Below are positions 34,302 through 43,344 of a DNA stretch of 64,000 nt, one piece after another. The DNA lies in assembly GCA_964635975.1 (NCBI GenBank), contig CAZWPO010000002.1, positions 1-64,000 of the forward strand, given 5' to 3'. The number at the start of each line of letters is the position of its first letter. The first letter of the stretch is position 1. This DNA is from UBA5314 sp964635975. GTDB lineage: Bacteria > Bacillota > Syntrophomonadia > Syntrophomonadales > Syntrophomonadaceae. The notes beneath the pieces were generated by a model that saw only the letters and a list, made by a program, of their open reading frames with translations, was not told where the DNA came from and did not search any database. The position numbers and the translations under genes were made by a program.

Positions 34302-35459
34302 TTAAAAGCTTGATTCCACTATTTGTCCTGCCAGTTCTGGAGTGATATCATGATTCTCACCTAATCCAAACGGGTGATGCATCCGCAGTCTCTCGACCGT
34401 CTCTGCAGCGGCCCCCACACTCAATCCATAGTCTCTCAGCCGGGTTTTCATGCCCAGGCTCTCAAAGAATTGCCTGGTTTTTTGTATAGCCAAGCTGATT
34501 TTTTCGTCTTCATCTTGTGATTCAATGTTCCATACCCGCTCTGCATATTGGAGAAGCTTCAGCCGTTTGTCATGACGCCGATTGTAAAGCAATGAAGGCA
34601 GTATAATCGCCAGTGTCCGGGCGTGGTCAATACCGTATAAAGCTGTCAATTCCTGACCGATCATATGTGTAGACCAGTCCTGGGGCACCCCTGCCCCAAT
34701 GAGTCCATTCAATCCCAGGGTAGCACACCACATCAGATTAGCCCGTGATTCATAGTCATCTGACTTATTCATTGCTCTGGGACCTTCTTCGATTAAAGTA
34801 AGCAGGATAGCTTCTGCCAATCGGTCCTGAATCTTGCCGCCTACAGGATAGGTCATATACTGTTCCATAACGTGCACATATGTATCGACTATTCCGTTGC
34901 TGGTTTGACTCGGGGGAAGAGAATAAGTGCTGGTGGGGTCAAGTATAGCAAAACGGGGGCGGATCAGAGAGCTGAAAAATGCCAGTTTCGTCTTTGTCTC
35001 TTTTCTCGAGATAACAGCTCCATCGTTGGCCTCCGACCCACTTGCAGGAAGAGTAACAACCGCCCCAAGAGGCAGAGCTTTTTTCAGTGCCGAGCCGCCG
35101 CTTTCAACTATTTTCCAGGGATCTCCTTCATATGATGCAGCCGCGGCAATAAATTTAGTCCCATCGATTACTGAACCTCCACCAACAGCTAATAGGAAAG
35201 ACACATCTTTTTCTCTAACCTCTTTGACGGCACAAATCAGGGTCTCATAGCTAGGATTCGGTTCAATGCCTGAAAACTGATAAGTCTCATGCTCCCTAAG
35301 CGCATCGAGTATCTGATCCAAAACCCCATTTTGCTTCACACTGCCACCGCCAAAGGTTATTAACACCTTCTCGGTCTTTGCAATTTCCTTAGCGACATCG
35401 GCTATACGCCCTTTTCCGAACCTTATACGGGTGGGATTGTAAAACACAAAATTCTTCAT
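34302..35459 (-). CDS. Iron-containing alcohol dehydrogenase, butanol-dehydrogenase/YqhD type
   Basis: 385 residues. NAD(P)-binding GGGS motifs (FGGGSVKQNG, AVGGGSVIDGTK) lie in the N-terminal half. Metal ligands are visible in GIVDTYVHVMEQY (Asp, His) and in WSTHMIGQELTALYGIDHARTLAI (two His). It reduces aldehydes such as butyraldehyde to alcohols, or the reverse. A single-gene unit; its role may be detoxifying or disposing of reducing power. Confidence 0.9.
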   Translation of the reverse strand: MKNFVFYNPTRIRFGKGRIADVAKEIAKTEKVLITFGGGSVKQNGVLDQILDALREHETYQFSGIEPNPSYETLICAVKEVREKDVSFLLAVGGGSVIDGTKFIAAAASYEGDPWKIVESGGSALKKALPLGAVVTLPASGSEANDGAVISRKETKTKLAFFSSLIRPRFAILDPTSTYSLPPSQTSNGIVDTYVHVMEQYMTYPVGGKIQDRLAEAILLTLIEEGPRAMNKSDDYESRANLMWCATLGLNGLIGAGVPQDWSTHMIGQELTALYGIDHARTLAIILPSLLYNRRHDKRLKLLQYAERVWNIESQDEDEKISLAIQKTRQFFESLGMKTRLRDYGLSVGAAAETVERLRMHHPFGLGENHDITPELAGQIVESSF

Positions 35460-35559
35460 TATTTTGGTCTCCTATCTGTTATTTCGAAGACGTTTAGGCA
35501 AAAATCTCCAGCGTATGCTGGAGACCTGTGGTTCATGGATTTTTGAGTAAAAGTACCGC

Positions 35560-36447
35560 TTAATCAGCTAGTTTTTGAAGGTCATCGGCCATCATGGCAA
35601 TTTCCCCTATGCGAGCGCTCATCTCCTGGGTGGCAGCCGCCTGTTCTTCGCTAGAGCGAAGAGTGTTTTTGCTGCTGTTAACTGTTGTTTCGACCTTACC
35701 TTTGATCTCTTCGATTAAGCCCTTTATCTTGACGACGGTTTCTTTTGATTCATCGGATAGTTTGCGTATCTCTTCAGCAACTACGCCGAATCCCTTACCT
35801 GCCTCCCCGGCACGGGCTGCTTCGATGGCTGCGTTTAGGCCCAGCATCTTGGTCTCATCAGCGATCTGCTTGATAAATCCCAGGACTACTGCTATTTCAT
35901 CTGATAGCCTCATGATATCCATTATGTCATGATTGAGCTGGTTTTCATTCATTGAGATCTCGGTAGCCGATGCGGTAATCTCCTGAACAACCGCTGATAT
36001 CTCCTGCAAATTGGTATTCAATGTCGCAGAATGCTCTCTTAAACGGTCGATCATCTCCTCCCGTGATTCTACCAGTGTCATCATTAAACTGGCGCCATGA
36101 GAGTCAACAACGGCTACTTCAGGAGCTTTCTTTTCATAGATTATTTGTTCCACTTTGCCAGAACCTGTGGCTTCGATTATTAGATTCAGTCCCGGCAGAG
36201 TAAATATAATGTCCATATCTGTGTAAGTCGGAATTCCTCTCTGCCTTGCCCTGACCATGCCAGGAGCGTCTTTGTTCAAGTCGCATAAACCGATAACATT
36301 TATTGAAGGTATTCCATCCAATGCCTTGAGTATCGAAGAACCTCCTTGTCCGCCTCCTACGATCACAATGCTAGTCGCCAATTCAAACCCTTCTTTCTGC
36401 AAAAAATAGGCGATTTTATAAACTAGATCCTGGGTTTTTTTTGACAT
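35560..36447 (-). CDS. Soluble chemoreceptor-like protein with a Rossmann N-terminal domain
   Basis: 295 residues without any membrane span. Residues about 22-125 form a Rossmann-type nucleotide-binding domain (VIVGGGQGGSS; VIGLCDLNKDAPGM; IIEATGSG; VVDSHGASLM). Residues about 135-295 are a methyl-accepting signalling domain with the hairpin tip (IADETKMLGLNAAIEAARAGEAGKGF split by the receptor turn), which contacts CheA/CheW. It probably reports a cytoplasmic dinucleotide or metabolite to the chemotaxis machinery. The ATG at 36447 has a weak ribosome site, but the frame is closed upstream. Confidence 0.85.
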   Translation of the reverse strand: MSKKTQDLVYKIAYFLQKEGFELATSIVIVGGGQGGSSILKALDGIPSINVIGLCDLNKDAPGMVRARQRGIPTYTDMDIIFTLPGLNLIIEATGSGKVEQIIYEKKAPEVAVVDSHGASLMMTLVESREEMIDRLREHSATLNTNLQEISAVVQEITASATEISMNENQLNHDIMDIMRLSDEIAVVLGFIKQIADETKMLGLNAAIEAARAGEAGKGFGVVAEEIRKLSDESKETVVKIKGLIEEIKGKVETTVNSSKNTLRSSEEQAAATQEMSARIGEIAMMADDLQKLAD

Positions 36448-36510
36448 AATCCATGACTAAAAAAGGATTCGTTATATTACGTCCAATTCCTGCTAATACA
36501 ATAAATAAAT

Positions 36511-36548
36511 ACAATAAAAAAGCCCCCCACCAGGGACTTTTTTATTGT
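36511..36548. terminator. Terminator between the Rossmann-chemoreceptor and GIY-YIG genes
   Basis: ACAATAAAAAAG and CTTTTTTATTGT arms with an inner CCC/GGG stem. It overlaps the stop codon of the GIY-YIG gene, so it ends the fusA-like/GIY-YIG transcript. Confidence 0.75.
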
Positions 36549-36814
36549 ATTTCATTATCCTGCCATCTGGCAATCATCTGCATTTTTCCCTGGCGGTCCA
36601 TCTTTTTTATCCTATGTTCTAGAGCCTGGGCTTCTGAACGGTTCGATAATTCTTTACAGGCCAGTAAAATAACCGGTGTCCTTCCCCGGGTATATTTAGA
36701 TCCGACCCCCTGCTGATGTTCGCCGATCCTGCGTTCAATATCATTGGTTACGCCGGTGTATAAGGTTTTATCACGGCATTCGAGTACATATACGAACCAG
36801 GATATGGGAAACAC
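36542..36814 (-). CDS. GIY-YIG nuclease-domain protein, UPF0213-like
   Basis: 90 residues or slightly fewer. The motif WFVYVLECRDKTLYTGVTND is the GIY-YIG core (YVL...YTG), followed by the conserved Arg-rich RRIGEHQQG and Glu in EAQALEHRIK. It is a small structure-specific nuclease-like protein (YhbQ type). The GTG at 36814 sits only 1 nt after AAGGAG, an unusable spacing; an ATA 10 nt after the same site would give MSWFVYV, like its relatives. It is downstream of the EF-G paralogue by 35 nt. Confidence 0.8.
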   Translation of the reverse strand: MFPISWFVYVLECRDKTLYTGVTNDIERRIGEHQQGVGSKYTRGRTPVILLACKELSNRSEAQALEHRIKKMDRQGKMQMIARWQDNEIQ

Positions 36815-36849
36815 TCTCCTTAAGGTGTTCTTCTATGGCAGTCCTGGAT

Positions 36850-38871
36850 TCAGGACGCAATATTATGATCCTCATAATGAGAGAACTCCATGGAAAAACC
36901 CGCCCGGCCCTGGGTCAAAGAACGCAGAACTGTAGAATAACCGAACATCTCCGCGAGCGGAACACATCCCCTTATTATCTGGGTTTTATTGATCATTTCC
37001 ATGGATTGGAGCCTTCCCCGGCGGTTGCTGATGTTGTTGATTATACTACCGGTGAACTCTTCCGGAGAAGTGATCTCAAGACGCATAACCGGCTCCAGTA
37101 TGTGTGGACGCGCCTTTCTTAGACATTCCCTGGCGGCCATCATTCCTGCGTTCCTGAAGGCCAACTCCGAGGAGTCCACTTCGTGGAAAGATCCATCCAG
37201 CAGGGTGGCTTTAACGTCTACCACCGGGTAGCCCTGCATTACACCCTCTTCGAGGGCCTGCTTAATGCCTGCTTCTATCGCCGGTATATATTCGCGGGGG
37301 ATCGCTCCGCCGACTATTTTGTTCACAAATTCAAAACCTTCCCCAGGCTCGAGTCGCAGCACCACATGCGCGAATTGCCCTTTTCCGCCGGTCTGCTTCA
37401 CATAGCGGGTGGTATGTTCGGCTGACTGTGTTATCGTCTCTTTATAAGCCACTTCAGGTTCGCCGACATTGAATTCTACTTTGAACTCGCGGCTCAAACG
37501 CTCGGCAACAATTTCCAGGTGCAGCTCGCCCATACCCGAAATAAGGGTTTGACCGGTCTCCTGGTTGTAAGAGAGTTTGAAAGTGGGATCTTCAGATGAT
37601 ATTCTGGCCAGAGCCTCGGAAATTTTGTTCTGGTCTGATTGACTTTTTGGTTCGATAGCCATTTGAATTACCGGTTCAGGAAATTCAATAGACTCCAGGA
37701 CTATCTCTCTCCCTTCATTGCACAGGGTATCACCGGTATTAATTTCTTTGCAACCAATGAATGCCACAATATCCCCGGCTTCCACAGCATTCACTTCTTC
37801 CCGGTGATTTGCGTGCATTCGAACCAGACGGCCTACCCTTTCTTTCTTGGATCGGGTGCTGTTATAGACATAGCTGCCAGCTTTGATGCTGCCGGAATAA
37901 ACACGTGCAAAAGCCAATTTTCCAACATGCCGGTCGCTGACAATTTTAAAGACCAGGGCTGAGAAGTCACCGCTATAATCGGGATGCATCGGGACAGTAT
38001 CGCCGCTCTTTAAGCAAATCCCTTGAGCTGGTTCAATGTCCAATGGTGACGGTAAATAATCGACAACTGCATCAAGCAAGGTTTGAACGCCAATATTTCG
38101 GTAGGAACTGCCGCACGCAACCGGCACGATTTCCCCGTTTATAGTACTGGAACGGATAACCCTGGACAGCAATTCTTCGCTTATTGTTTTGGAATCGAAG
38201 TACTTTTCGAGTATTTCTTCATCAAGTTCGGCTAGTTTCTCCAGCATTGATTCATGCCATTGTTCAGAGATTGGAATATACTGGGCGGGTATCTCCCCTG
38301 CCGAGATCTGATCTCCATTACTGCCTGAAAAAGTATAGAATTTCATTTTCACCAGATCCACGATTCCGGAAAAGATATCATCTTCAAAAATAGGAAGATT
38401 AATTATCACCGGATTAGCTCCCAGGCGCTCTCTTAACTGTTGTACAACGCGAAAGAAATCTGCGCCGATGGTGTCCATCTTGTTTATATAAGCAATTCTC
38501 GGCACCTTATATTTGTCAGCCTGACGCCATACCGTTTCTGACTGGGGTTCAACCCCTCCCCGGGAACAGAAGATGACTACGGCTCCATCAAGTATGCGAA
38601 GACTTCTCTCCACCTCGGCAGTAAAATCAACGTGCCCGGGAGTGTCTATAATATTTATTTTATGTTCTTTCCAAATACACCTGGTAGCTGCTGAGGTAAC
38701 CGTAATGCCTCTCTCTTTTTCATAGGGCAGATAGTCCATTACGCTTTCCCCGTCATGGGTTTCCCCAATTTTGTGTGTCAGGCCAGTATAGTACAGGATT
38801 CTCTCAGTAGTGGTGGTTTTCCCTGCGTCAATGTGAGCAATAATACCGATGTTTCTAAGTTTTTCTAACAT
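36850..38871 (-). CDS. Elongation factor G paralogue
   Basis: 673 residues with GTPase motifs AHIDAGKT, DTPGHVDF and NKMD, the EF-G domains III-V (SGMGELHLEIV; GREYIP-type AIPREYIP) and full overall length. It would catalyse translocation or a related ribosome step. It is not near tuf, rpsL or rpsG, and several positions depart from the main EF-G (CSRGGVEPQSE for the usual AVGGVEPQSE). It is therefore probably a secondary EF-G (FusA2/EF-G2 group). Followed by the GIY-YIG gene on the same strand. Confidence 0.87.
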   Translation of the reverse strand: MLEKLRNIGIIAHIDAGKTTTTERILYYTGLTHKIGETHDGESVMDYLPYEKERGITVTSAATRCIWKEHKINIIDTPGHVDFTAEVERSLRILDGAVVIFCSRGGVEPQSETVWRQADKYKVPRIAYINKMDTIGADFFRVVQQLRERLGANPVIINLPIFEDDIFSGIVDLVKMKFYTFSGSNGDQISAGEIPAQYIPISEQWHESMLEKLAELDEEILEKYFDSKTISEELLSRVIRSSTINGEIVPVACGSSYRNIGVQTLLDAVVDYLPSPLDIEPAQGICLKSGDTVPMHPDYSGDFSALVFKIVSDRHVGKLAFARVYSGSIKAGSYVYNSTRSKKERVGRLVRMHANHREEVNAVEAGDIVAFIGCKEINTGDTLCNEGREIVLESIEFPEPVIQMAIEPKSQSDQNKISEALARISSEDPTFKLSYNQETGQTLISGMGELHLEIVAERLSREFKVEFNVGEPEVAYKETITQSAEHTTRYVKQTGGKGQFAHVVLRLEPGEGFEFVNKIVGGAIPREYIPAIEAGIKQALEEGVMQGYPVVDVKATLLDGSFHEVDSSELAFRNAGMMAARECLRKARPHILEPVMRLEITSPEEFTGSIINNISNRRGRLQSMEMINKTQIIRGCVPLAEMFGYSTVLRSLTQGRAGFSMEFSHYEDHNIAS

Positions 38872-39038
38872 GATATCGATTATTCTCTCCTTTTAGGCAA
38901 AAAATATCGGCATAAGCAAAAAGCAATGCCGCATCGTTGGTACCGGGCACAGCTATGTATAGTCAAGCACCCAAAATATAATTTTATTAGATAATTATAA
39001 TGCTGTCAAACGTTTTCTAAAATACTCTCATTCCTCAA

Positions 39039-39548
39039 TCATGTTAAGGGGCTGCGCAAATCAAACTGCTGAATATCATATCGTTTTGACCGGTAGTAAA
39101 CTAAGGAATTGTAAAGGCCCGGATGTTTCTTGAGAAGCATTTCATCAATGATATAAAAGTCAGTAATTACCATCTCGTCCTTTATGAGTTTCAAGCGATC
39201 GAAAGCAAACCAGGCTAATTCCCCTTCCGGGCAGGTATAATAGTCTTTTCTTTCGACAGAGGCAGCAAAAACATGGACCAGATGGTGGTAAAGCAGAATA
39301 TTATGATCAGCACCATCGAAAATCAGCTCGCTAACCAACCCCTGATAGACGGGGCAAAGAAGATCAATTCCCGTTTCCTCTTTTATTTCACGTTTCACTG
39401 CTTGATCAGTATGCTCGCCGCTGTCGATCTTGCCTCCGGGAAGACTCCATTGATCAATGAAAGGATCCTTATTACGTTTTAGAAGAAGTATCTCGTTCCC
39501 GCAGGTGAGACAGGCGATCACGATAGGGATGGGTTTAATCTTATGCAT
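39039..39548 (-). CDS. Nudix hydrolase
   Basis: 169 residues with a complete Nudix box: GGKIDSGE, then REIKEETGI, fitting G-x5-E-x7-REUXEEXGU. The first strand IVIACLTCGNEILLLKR is typical of ADP-ribose or mutator pyrophosphatases. It hydrolyses nucleoside diphosphate derivatives; substrate unknown. A single-gene unit ending in RSPLT. Confidence 0.85.
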   Translation of the reverse strand: MHKIKPIPIVIACLTCGNEILLLKRNKDPFIDQWSLPGGKIDSGEHTDQAVKREIKEETGIDLLCPVYQGLVSELIFDGADHNILLYHHLVHVFAASVERKDYYTCPEGELAWFAFDRLKLIKDEMVITDFYIIDEMLLKKHPGLYNSLVYYRSKRYDIQQFDLRSPLT

Positions 39549-39696
39549 TCATGGTTTCCTCTTCCCGGCATTTTTTAACTAATTACTTATTGAATTTTAC
39601 CATATCAAAGCAGCTGTCTTTTGGGACGAATTTATATTCATAGTCCCATATTGTTAATTATATAGGTCATTAGTAGTATGTTTTTTTAATTTTATC

Positions 39697-39725
39697 TGGA
39701 CTATTATCGCAATAAAATGTATAAT
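39697..39725 (+). promoter_or_regulatory. Sigma-A-like promoter of the DUF2225 gene
   Basis: TGGACT (4 of 6 to TTGACA), 17-nt spacer, perfect TATAAT. The start codon lies 80 nt downstream. Confidence 0.5.
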
Positions 39726-39805
39726 AGTATCAAAATAGACATATAAATACTATCTTTTACATTGTAAGGAAATCCTTATCTCAAGTAAAGAGAGGAATTG
39801 TTTGC

Positions 39806-40522
39806 ATGAAACAAGCTGCAAAAAAGGAATTAACAGAACGAGATTTTTTGTATGACAAGAAAGTTAGCTGCCCGATTTGCGAACAAAAAGTAGATGTAAG
39901 GGTCGTCAGGAGAACCTCTTTGAGACTGGAAAGCCGGGATAGTGATTCAATGCCGGTTTATAAGTATATAAACCCTCTTTTCTATGACATATGGGTATGT
40001 AATTACTGCGGCCATGCTGCTTTTGAAAATAATTTTGAAAACGAAGTACCGAAGGAACAGATTGCTTTGATGTTTGAGAATGTAAGCTCAAAATGGAATT
40101 ATAGAACTTATCCCGATATCTATACTCTTGATATTGCTCTGGAGCGCTATAAACTGGCTCTCTACTGTGCACATCTTCGCAAAGCTCCGCTCTCAGAATT
40201 AACCATGCTTTATTTAAAAATGGGCTGGCTGTTTCGTCTCAATGTCGAAGACCAAAAAGAAAAGCAGTGCCTTGAGCAAACTGTCAGTGGTCTTGAATCC
40301 CTTTATGATGTAGGCAAATTCCCGGTTATGGGTATGAATGAAAGCGCTGTGGTCTACATGATCGCCGACCTCTCCTTCCGCATCGGGAAGAGCAAAGAAG
40401 CTTTACTATGGCTGGCAAAAGTATTATCAGATATAAATGCGAAGCCAGGATTAAAAGACAAATGCCGTGATTTAAAATATTTGATCATGCAAAGCCAGAA
40501 AGAAGAATCGGTAGATCAATAA
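39806..40522 (+). CDS. DUF2225 protein with zinc ribbon
   Basis: 238 residues. The paired CPICEQK (Cys22, Cys25) and CNYCGH motifs form a zinc-binding knuckle, and the remainder is a helical, TPR-like region (about 105-230). DUF2225 proteins occur in clostridia and are uncharacterised. AGAGAGG lies upstream of ATG 39806, with a promoter at 39697-39725. Its last 7 nt overlap the convergent phospholipase C-like gene. Confidence 0.82.
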   Translation: MKQAAKKELTERDFLYDKKVSCPICEQKVDVRVVRRTSLRLESRDSDSMPVYKYINPLFYDIWVCNYCGHAAFENNFENEVPKEQIALMFENVSSKWNYRTYPDIYTLDIALERYKLALYCAHLRKAPLSELTMLYLKMGWLFRLNVEDQKEKQCLEQTVSGLESLYDVGKFPVMGMNESAVVYMIADLSFRIGKSKEALLWLAKVLSDINAKPGLKDKCRDLKYLIMQSQKEESVDQ

Positions 40523-41424
40523 TACAATCCATCTTCGAGGGATGGACCATTCTGGCGGGCTATAATCCCCCCAATTTCGACCGGCGAGGAACAGTGAGAC
40601 CATCCCGAAAAGAGGGCTAGGCACCTGTAAACAGCCCTTTCTCGGATCTGATCCACGGTTTCACTGCGCTCCAGGCCATCACCTGGATGTAGATATGAAA
40701 ATGATTGTTCGAAATATTCGGTACTATATGTAGGCCGATAAAACAAAGCCAGGGTTGGGTTGAGCCGACCGCTGGCCAGGAAATTGGCTGTAAGCAAAGT
40801 CAGATAAGCCGTCCGTTTATTCATTCTCTTCAGAAAGCCTGCCTGTGAAGCCAGCGCTTTTTTTATCTGGCTTAAATTTTCCTTTCTACCAAAGAATAAT
40901 GAAGCCATAAGCTCGTAGAGCTGAGAATCACTAATATTTTTTCCGAGCAAACACTTCTCCAAAAAATTGGTCTCGATATCTCTGAAATGATGGGAGAAGT
41001 ATATATCAAGATTCGCCTCCCACTCCCGGTGAGAACAGATAGCTTTTATTCGTCGGCCCTGGTCTGCATCATAGTAATCGCCAGTAAGGGAGTAGATCAA
41101 CGGGTGAAATTCCGCGTCTATAACAATGTGGGTAAAAAGTCCGTAGATAAACGGCAGTAGATACTCAGGGACCTCATCACGATAGCTATTGAACAATCCC
41201 TTTATTGGTTGGAATGTATTCTCTTTGCCCGTGCCATGAAGATATGCTGCAAGAGTTTGAAAATATGGGCGATATCGTCCCCTTAAATAATAAGGCGTGT
41301 CGAAAGCTACGGCTCCAATATAGTAGAGACAAATATATTTCTGCAAAGATTCCTTTATCCATGAGGACTCCATCAATTCTAGAACCTGTCTGGCAATAGT
41401 AAAATGTGTAAGCTCTTTGGGCAA
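40516..41424 (-). CDS. Zinc-dependent phospholipase C-like protein
   Basis: 302 residues. Conserved His/Asp pattern of the zinc-dependent phospholipase C family: MPKELTHF, IGAVAFDTPYY, LHGTGKENTF, GLFTHIVIDAEFHPLIY. These would form a metal site like that of bacterial phospholipase C, but no signal peptide is present, so it is probably intracellular. The start is TTG, following GGAGGTTGGACC. It is the last gene of the DUF502-Pcm run (15 nt after pcm). Confidence 0.78.
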   Translation of the reverse strand: MPKELTHFTIARQVLELMESSWIKESLQKYICLYYIGAVAFDTPYYLRGRYRPYFQTLAAYLHGTGKENTFQPIKGLFNSYRDEVPEYLLPFIYGLFTHIVIDAEFHPLIYSLTGDYYDADQGRRIKAICSHREWEANLDIYFSHHFRDIETNFLEKCLLGKNISDSQLYELMASLFFGRKENLSQIKKALASQAGFLKRMNKRTAYLTLLTANFLASGRLNPTLALFYRPTYSTEYFEQSFSYLHPGDGLERSETVDQIRERAVYRCLALFSGWSHCSSPVEIGGIIARQNGPSLEDGLYY

Positions 41425-41439
41425 GGTCCAACCTCCAAG

Positions 41440-42045
41440 TTAACTGTCACTACAAGATTTCCAACCATACCTGCCTTTAAATTCCACAAAAGACACGCCG
41501 CCCAGTTCTTGGGCCAGCAGTGTATCATCATCTTCTTTTACGAGCAGGTACAATTCCTGGTGGCCGGGAGGACCAACCGGAATTACCATTTTTCCACCTA
41601 TTTTTAACTGCTTAATCAGAGTTTCTGGAAATTTCCCAGCCGCGGCAGTGACAATAATCCGGTCATAAGGTTGGTGCTCCGGCCAGCCCTGACTTCCGTC
41701 ACCAGTTAGAAATCTCACATTTGTGTAACCCAATTTCTCGATCTTTTCTCGGGCCGCATCAGCAAGCTGGGGAACGGCTTCAATGCTGTAGACTTCCTTG
41801 GCGAATTCAGCTAAAAGCACGGTTTGATACCCGGATCCGGTTCCAATCTCAAGCACTCTGCTGTCTTTTTGCAGGTCTAAAACCAGGGTCATCTCCAGCA
41901 CCAGGCTGGGCTGCGAAATAGTCTGCCCATACCCGATGGGTAGAGCTGTATCACAATGGGCCAACGATTTATTCTCGTTGTCGATAAAGATGCTCCGGTC
42001 AAGATTGCGAAAGAATTCAATTATATCATTACGACTATTGTCCAT
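41440..42045 (-). CDS. pcm: Protein-L-isoaspartate O-methyltransferase
   Basis: About 201 residues. The S-adenosylmethionine site VLEIGTGSGYQT, the GQTISQPSLV substrate motif and TAAAGKFPETLIKQLK are diagnostic. It repairs isoaspartyl residues in ageing proteins, valuable for slow-growing or dormant cells. Two ATGs are possible: 42051 (ATGA overlap with the DUF502 gene) or 42045, which is 8 nt after AAAGGGG and is preferred. Confidence 0.9.
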   Translation of the reverse strand: MDNSRNDIIEFFRNLDRSIFIDNENKSLAHCDTALPIGYGQTISQPSLVLEMTLVLDLQKDSRVLEIGTGSGYQTVLLAEFAKEVYSIEAVPQLADAAREKIEKLGYTNVRFLTGDGSQGWPEHQPYDRIIVTAAAGKFPETLIKQLKIGGKMVIPVGPPGHQELYLLVKEDDDTLLAQELGGVSFVEFKGRYGWKSCSDS

Positions 42046-42047
42046 GA

Positions 42048-42641
42048 TCATTCCCCTTTCGCAACAGATATTGACTTCGTTTCTCCTCCATTGCGGTTTT
42101 CTGAGGCAGCTACTCCACCTGACACAATAAATGTCATGAGTTCAGAACTGTTGGCATCAAGCAGGTATACATGATCTTTGGGAAATACTACAAGGTTGCC
42201 GGCAAAATTATATGACTGAGGCAGATAAACGGCTACGTATTCGTCCAAACCAAAGTTATTTAGACTGTCGCAGGTTATAAAACCGAGTGCGTGAGCACTG
42301 CCCTCACCTGACAACCTTACCATTACCGGTTGACTGAATGTCTTTTTGTCTCCCAGGAATGCATTAATAAGGTCTTTGACTGATGAGTAGATCAATTTAA
42401 CCAGGGGTAGACGTTCCATCAGGTCATCAAACCAGTAGAGAAGCCTTCTGGTAATAAAGTTGGATACCAGAAATCCGATAAGAGTGATGATCACAATGAT
42501 CGATACGAAACCAACGCCCGGAATGGGAATTCTAAGTATACTATCAATATAGGTGAACACAAGATAAAAAATATAAATAGTCAAAATGACAGGAACAGTA
42601 AAAATTAGACCATTGATAAAGTATCTTGATAACCTTTTCAT
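42048..42641 (-). CDS. DUF502 family membrane protein
   Basis: 197 residues from ATG 42641; the earlier TTG 42656 lies in the AGGAGG ribosome site. Two membrane helices (about 8-32 and 45-70) are followed by the DUF502 domain with ERLPLVKLIYSSVKDL and the AVYLPQSYNFAG segment. It is found widely in bacteria; the function is unknown but it has been linked to membrane homeostasis. Upstream of pcm, with overlapping stop/start. Confidence 0.85.
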   Translation of the reverse strand: MKRLSRYFINGLIFTVPVILTIYIFYLVFTYIDSILRIPIPGVGFVSIIVIITLIGFLVSNFITRRLLYWFDDLMERLPLVKLIYSSVKDLINAFLGDKKTFSQPVMVRLSGEGSAHALGFITCDSLNNFGLDEYVAVYLPQSYNFAGNLVVFPKDHVYLLDANSSELMTFIVSGGVAASENRNGGETKSISVAKGE

Positions 42642-42844
42642 GAGTCTCCTCCTCAAATAAGAGAACTATGCATTAAAGAACATCCACTTAAGCTTACGTT
42701 TCTCTTTATTGTATTCCTTTAAACCAGGCTGGGAAAGTTTTTCTTCCAGCAGCGAAAGGCATTATATAGATTCCAAGTTGACACCCAAGGATTAACTTGG
42801 ATAATGATAAGGAAAGCAATATTTCCAACAAAAGGAGTATAAAT

Positions 42845-43297
42845 ATGTTTGAGCAGCCTAATTCCCAGGGATGTTTTTTATGCGGCGTCGAGAATGACAG
42901 GGGTATGAAGCTGACCTGGTTTACTGATTATGAAAGAAATTTAGTATTTACTGAAGTGCAGGTAGCAGATTTCTATAACGGATATCCCGGAGTAACCCAC
43001 GGAGGCATTGTAGCCGCTCTGTTGGACGAAACCAGTTTTCGTGCTATCGCTCTGGAAGAAAAGGATGCTTTTCTGGTAGATAAAATATTTGTTACCGGCA
43101 GCCTCAGCATCCAATATCGCAGGCCAACCCCAACCGGAGAAAAGCTTCAGGTGGTGGGATGGATTAAGCGTGCAGGAAAAAGCCGTTACGAAACCGCTGC
43201 CGAAATAAGGCTGGAAGATGGTACCGTGACAGCTACCTGCAAAGCCCTGGTTATGCAGGCCCAAAACGGTTTCGTTGATGAAACGGATTCGATTTAG
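42845..43297 (+). CDS. Hotdog-fold acyl-CoA thioesterase (PaaI-like)
   Basis: 150 residues from ATG 42845 (AAAGGAG 8 nt upstream); a TTG at 42797 has no such site. The hotdog core has TEVQVADFYNGYPGVTHGG, the helix GGIVAALLDETSFRA, and RRPTPTGEKL. The N-terminal CFLCG zinc-like pair is typical of the 4HBT group with a short leader. It probably hydrolyses short or aromatic acyl-CoA. It converges with the hydrogenase gene across a stem-loop. Confidence 0.83.
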   Translation: MFEQPNSQGCFLCGVENDRGMKLTWFTDYERNLVFTEVQVADFYNGYPGVTHGGIVAALLDETSFRAIALEEKDAFLVDKIFVTGSLSIQYRRPTPTGEKLQVVGWIKRAGKSRYETAAEIRLEDGTVTATCKALVMQAQNGFVDETDSI

Positions 43298-43305
43298 GGA
43301 ACAGA

Positions 43306-43331
43306 GAAGGCACCGCATTAGCGGTGCCTTC
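43306..43331. terminator. Stem-loop between the thioesterase and HydA genes
   Basis: GAAGGCACCGC/GCGGTGCCTTC, a perfect 11-bp stem with loop ATTA, lying between convergent stops. There is no long T-run, so the strength is uncertain. Confidence 0.6.
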
Positions 43332-43344
43332 AGCTTCAGACTAT

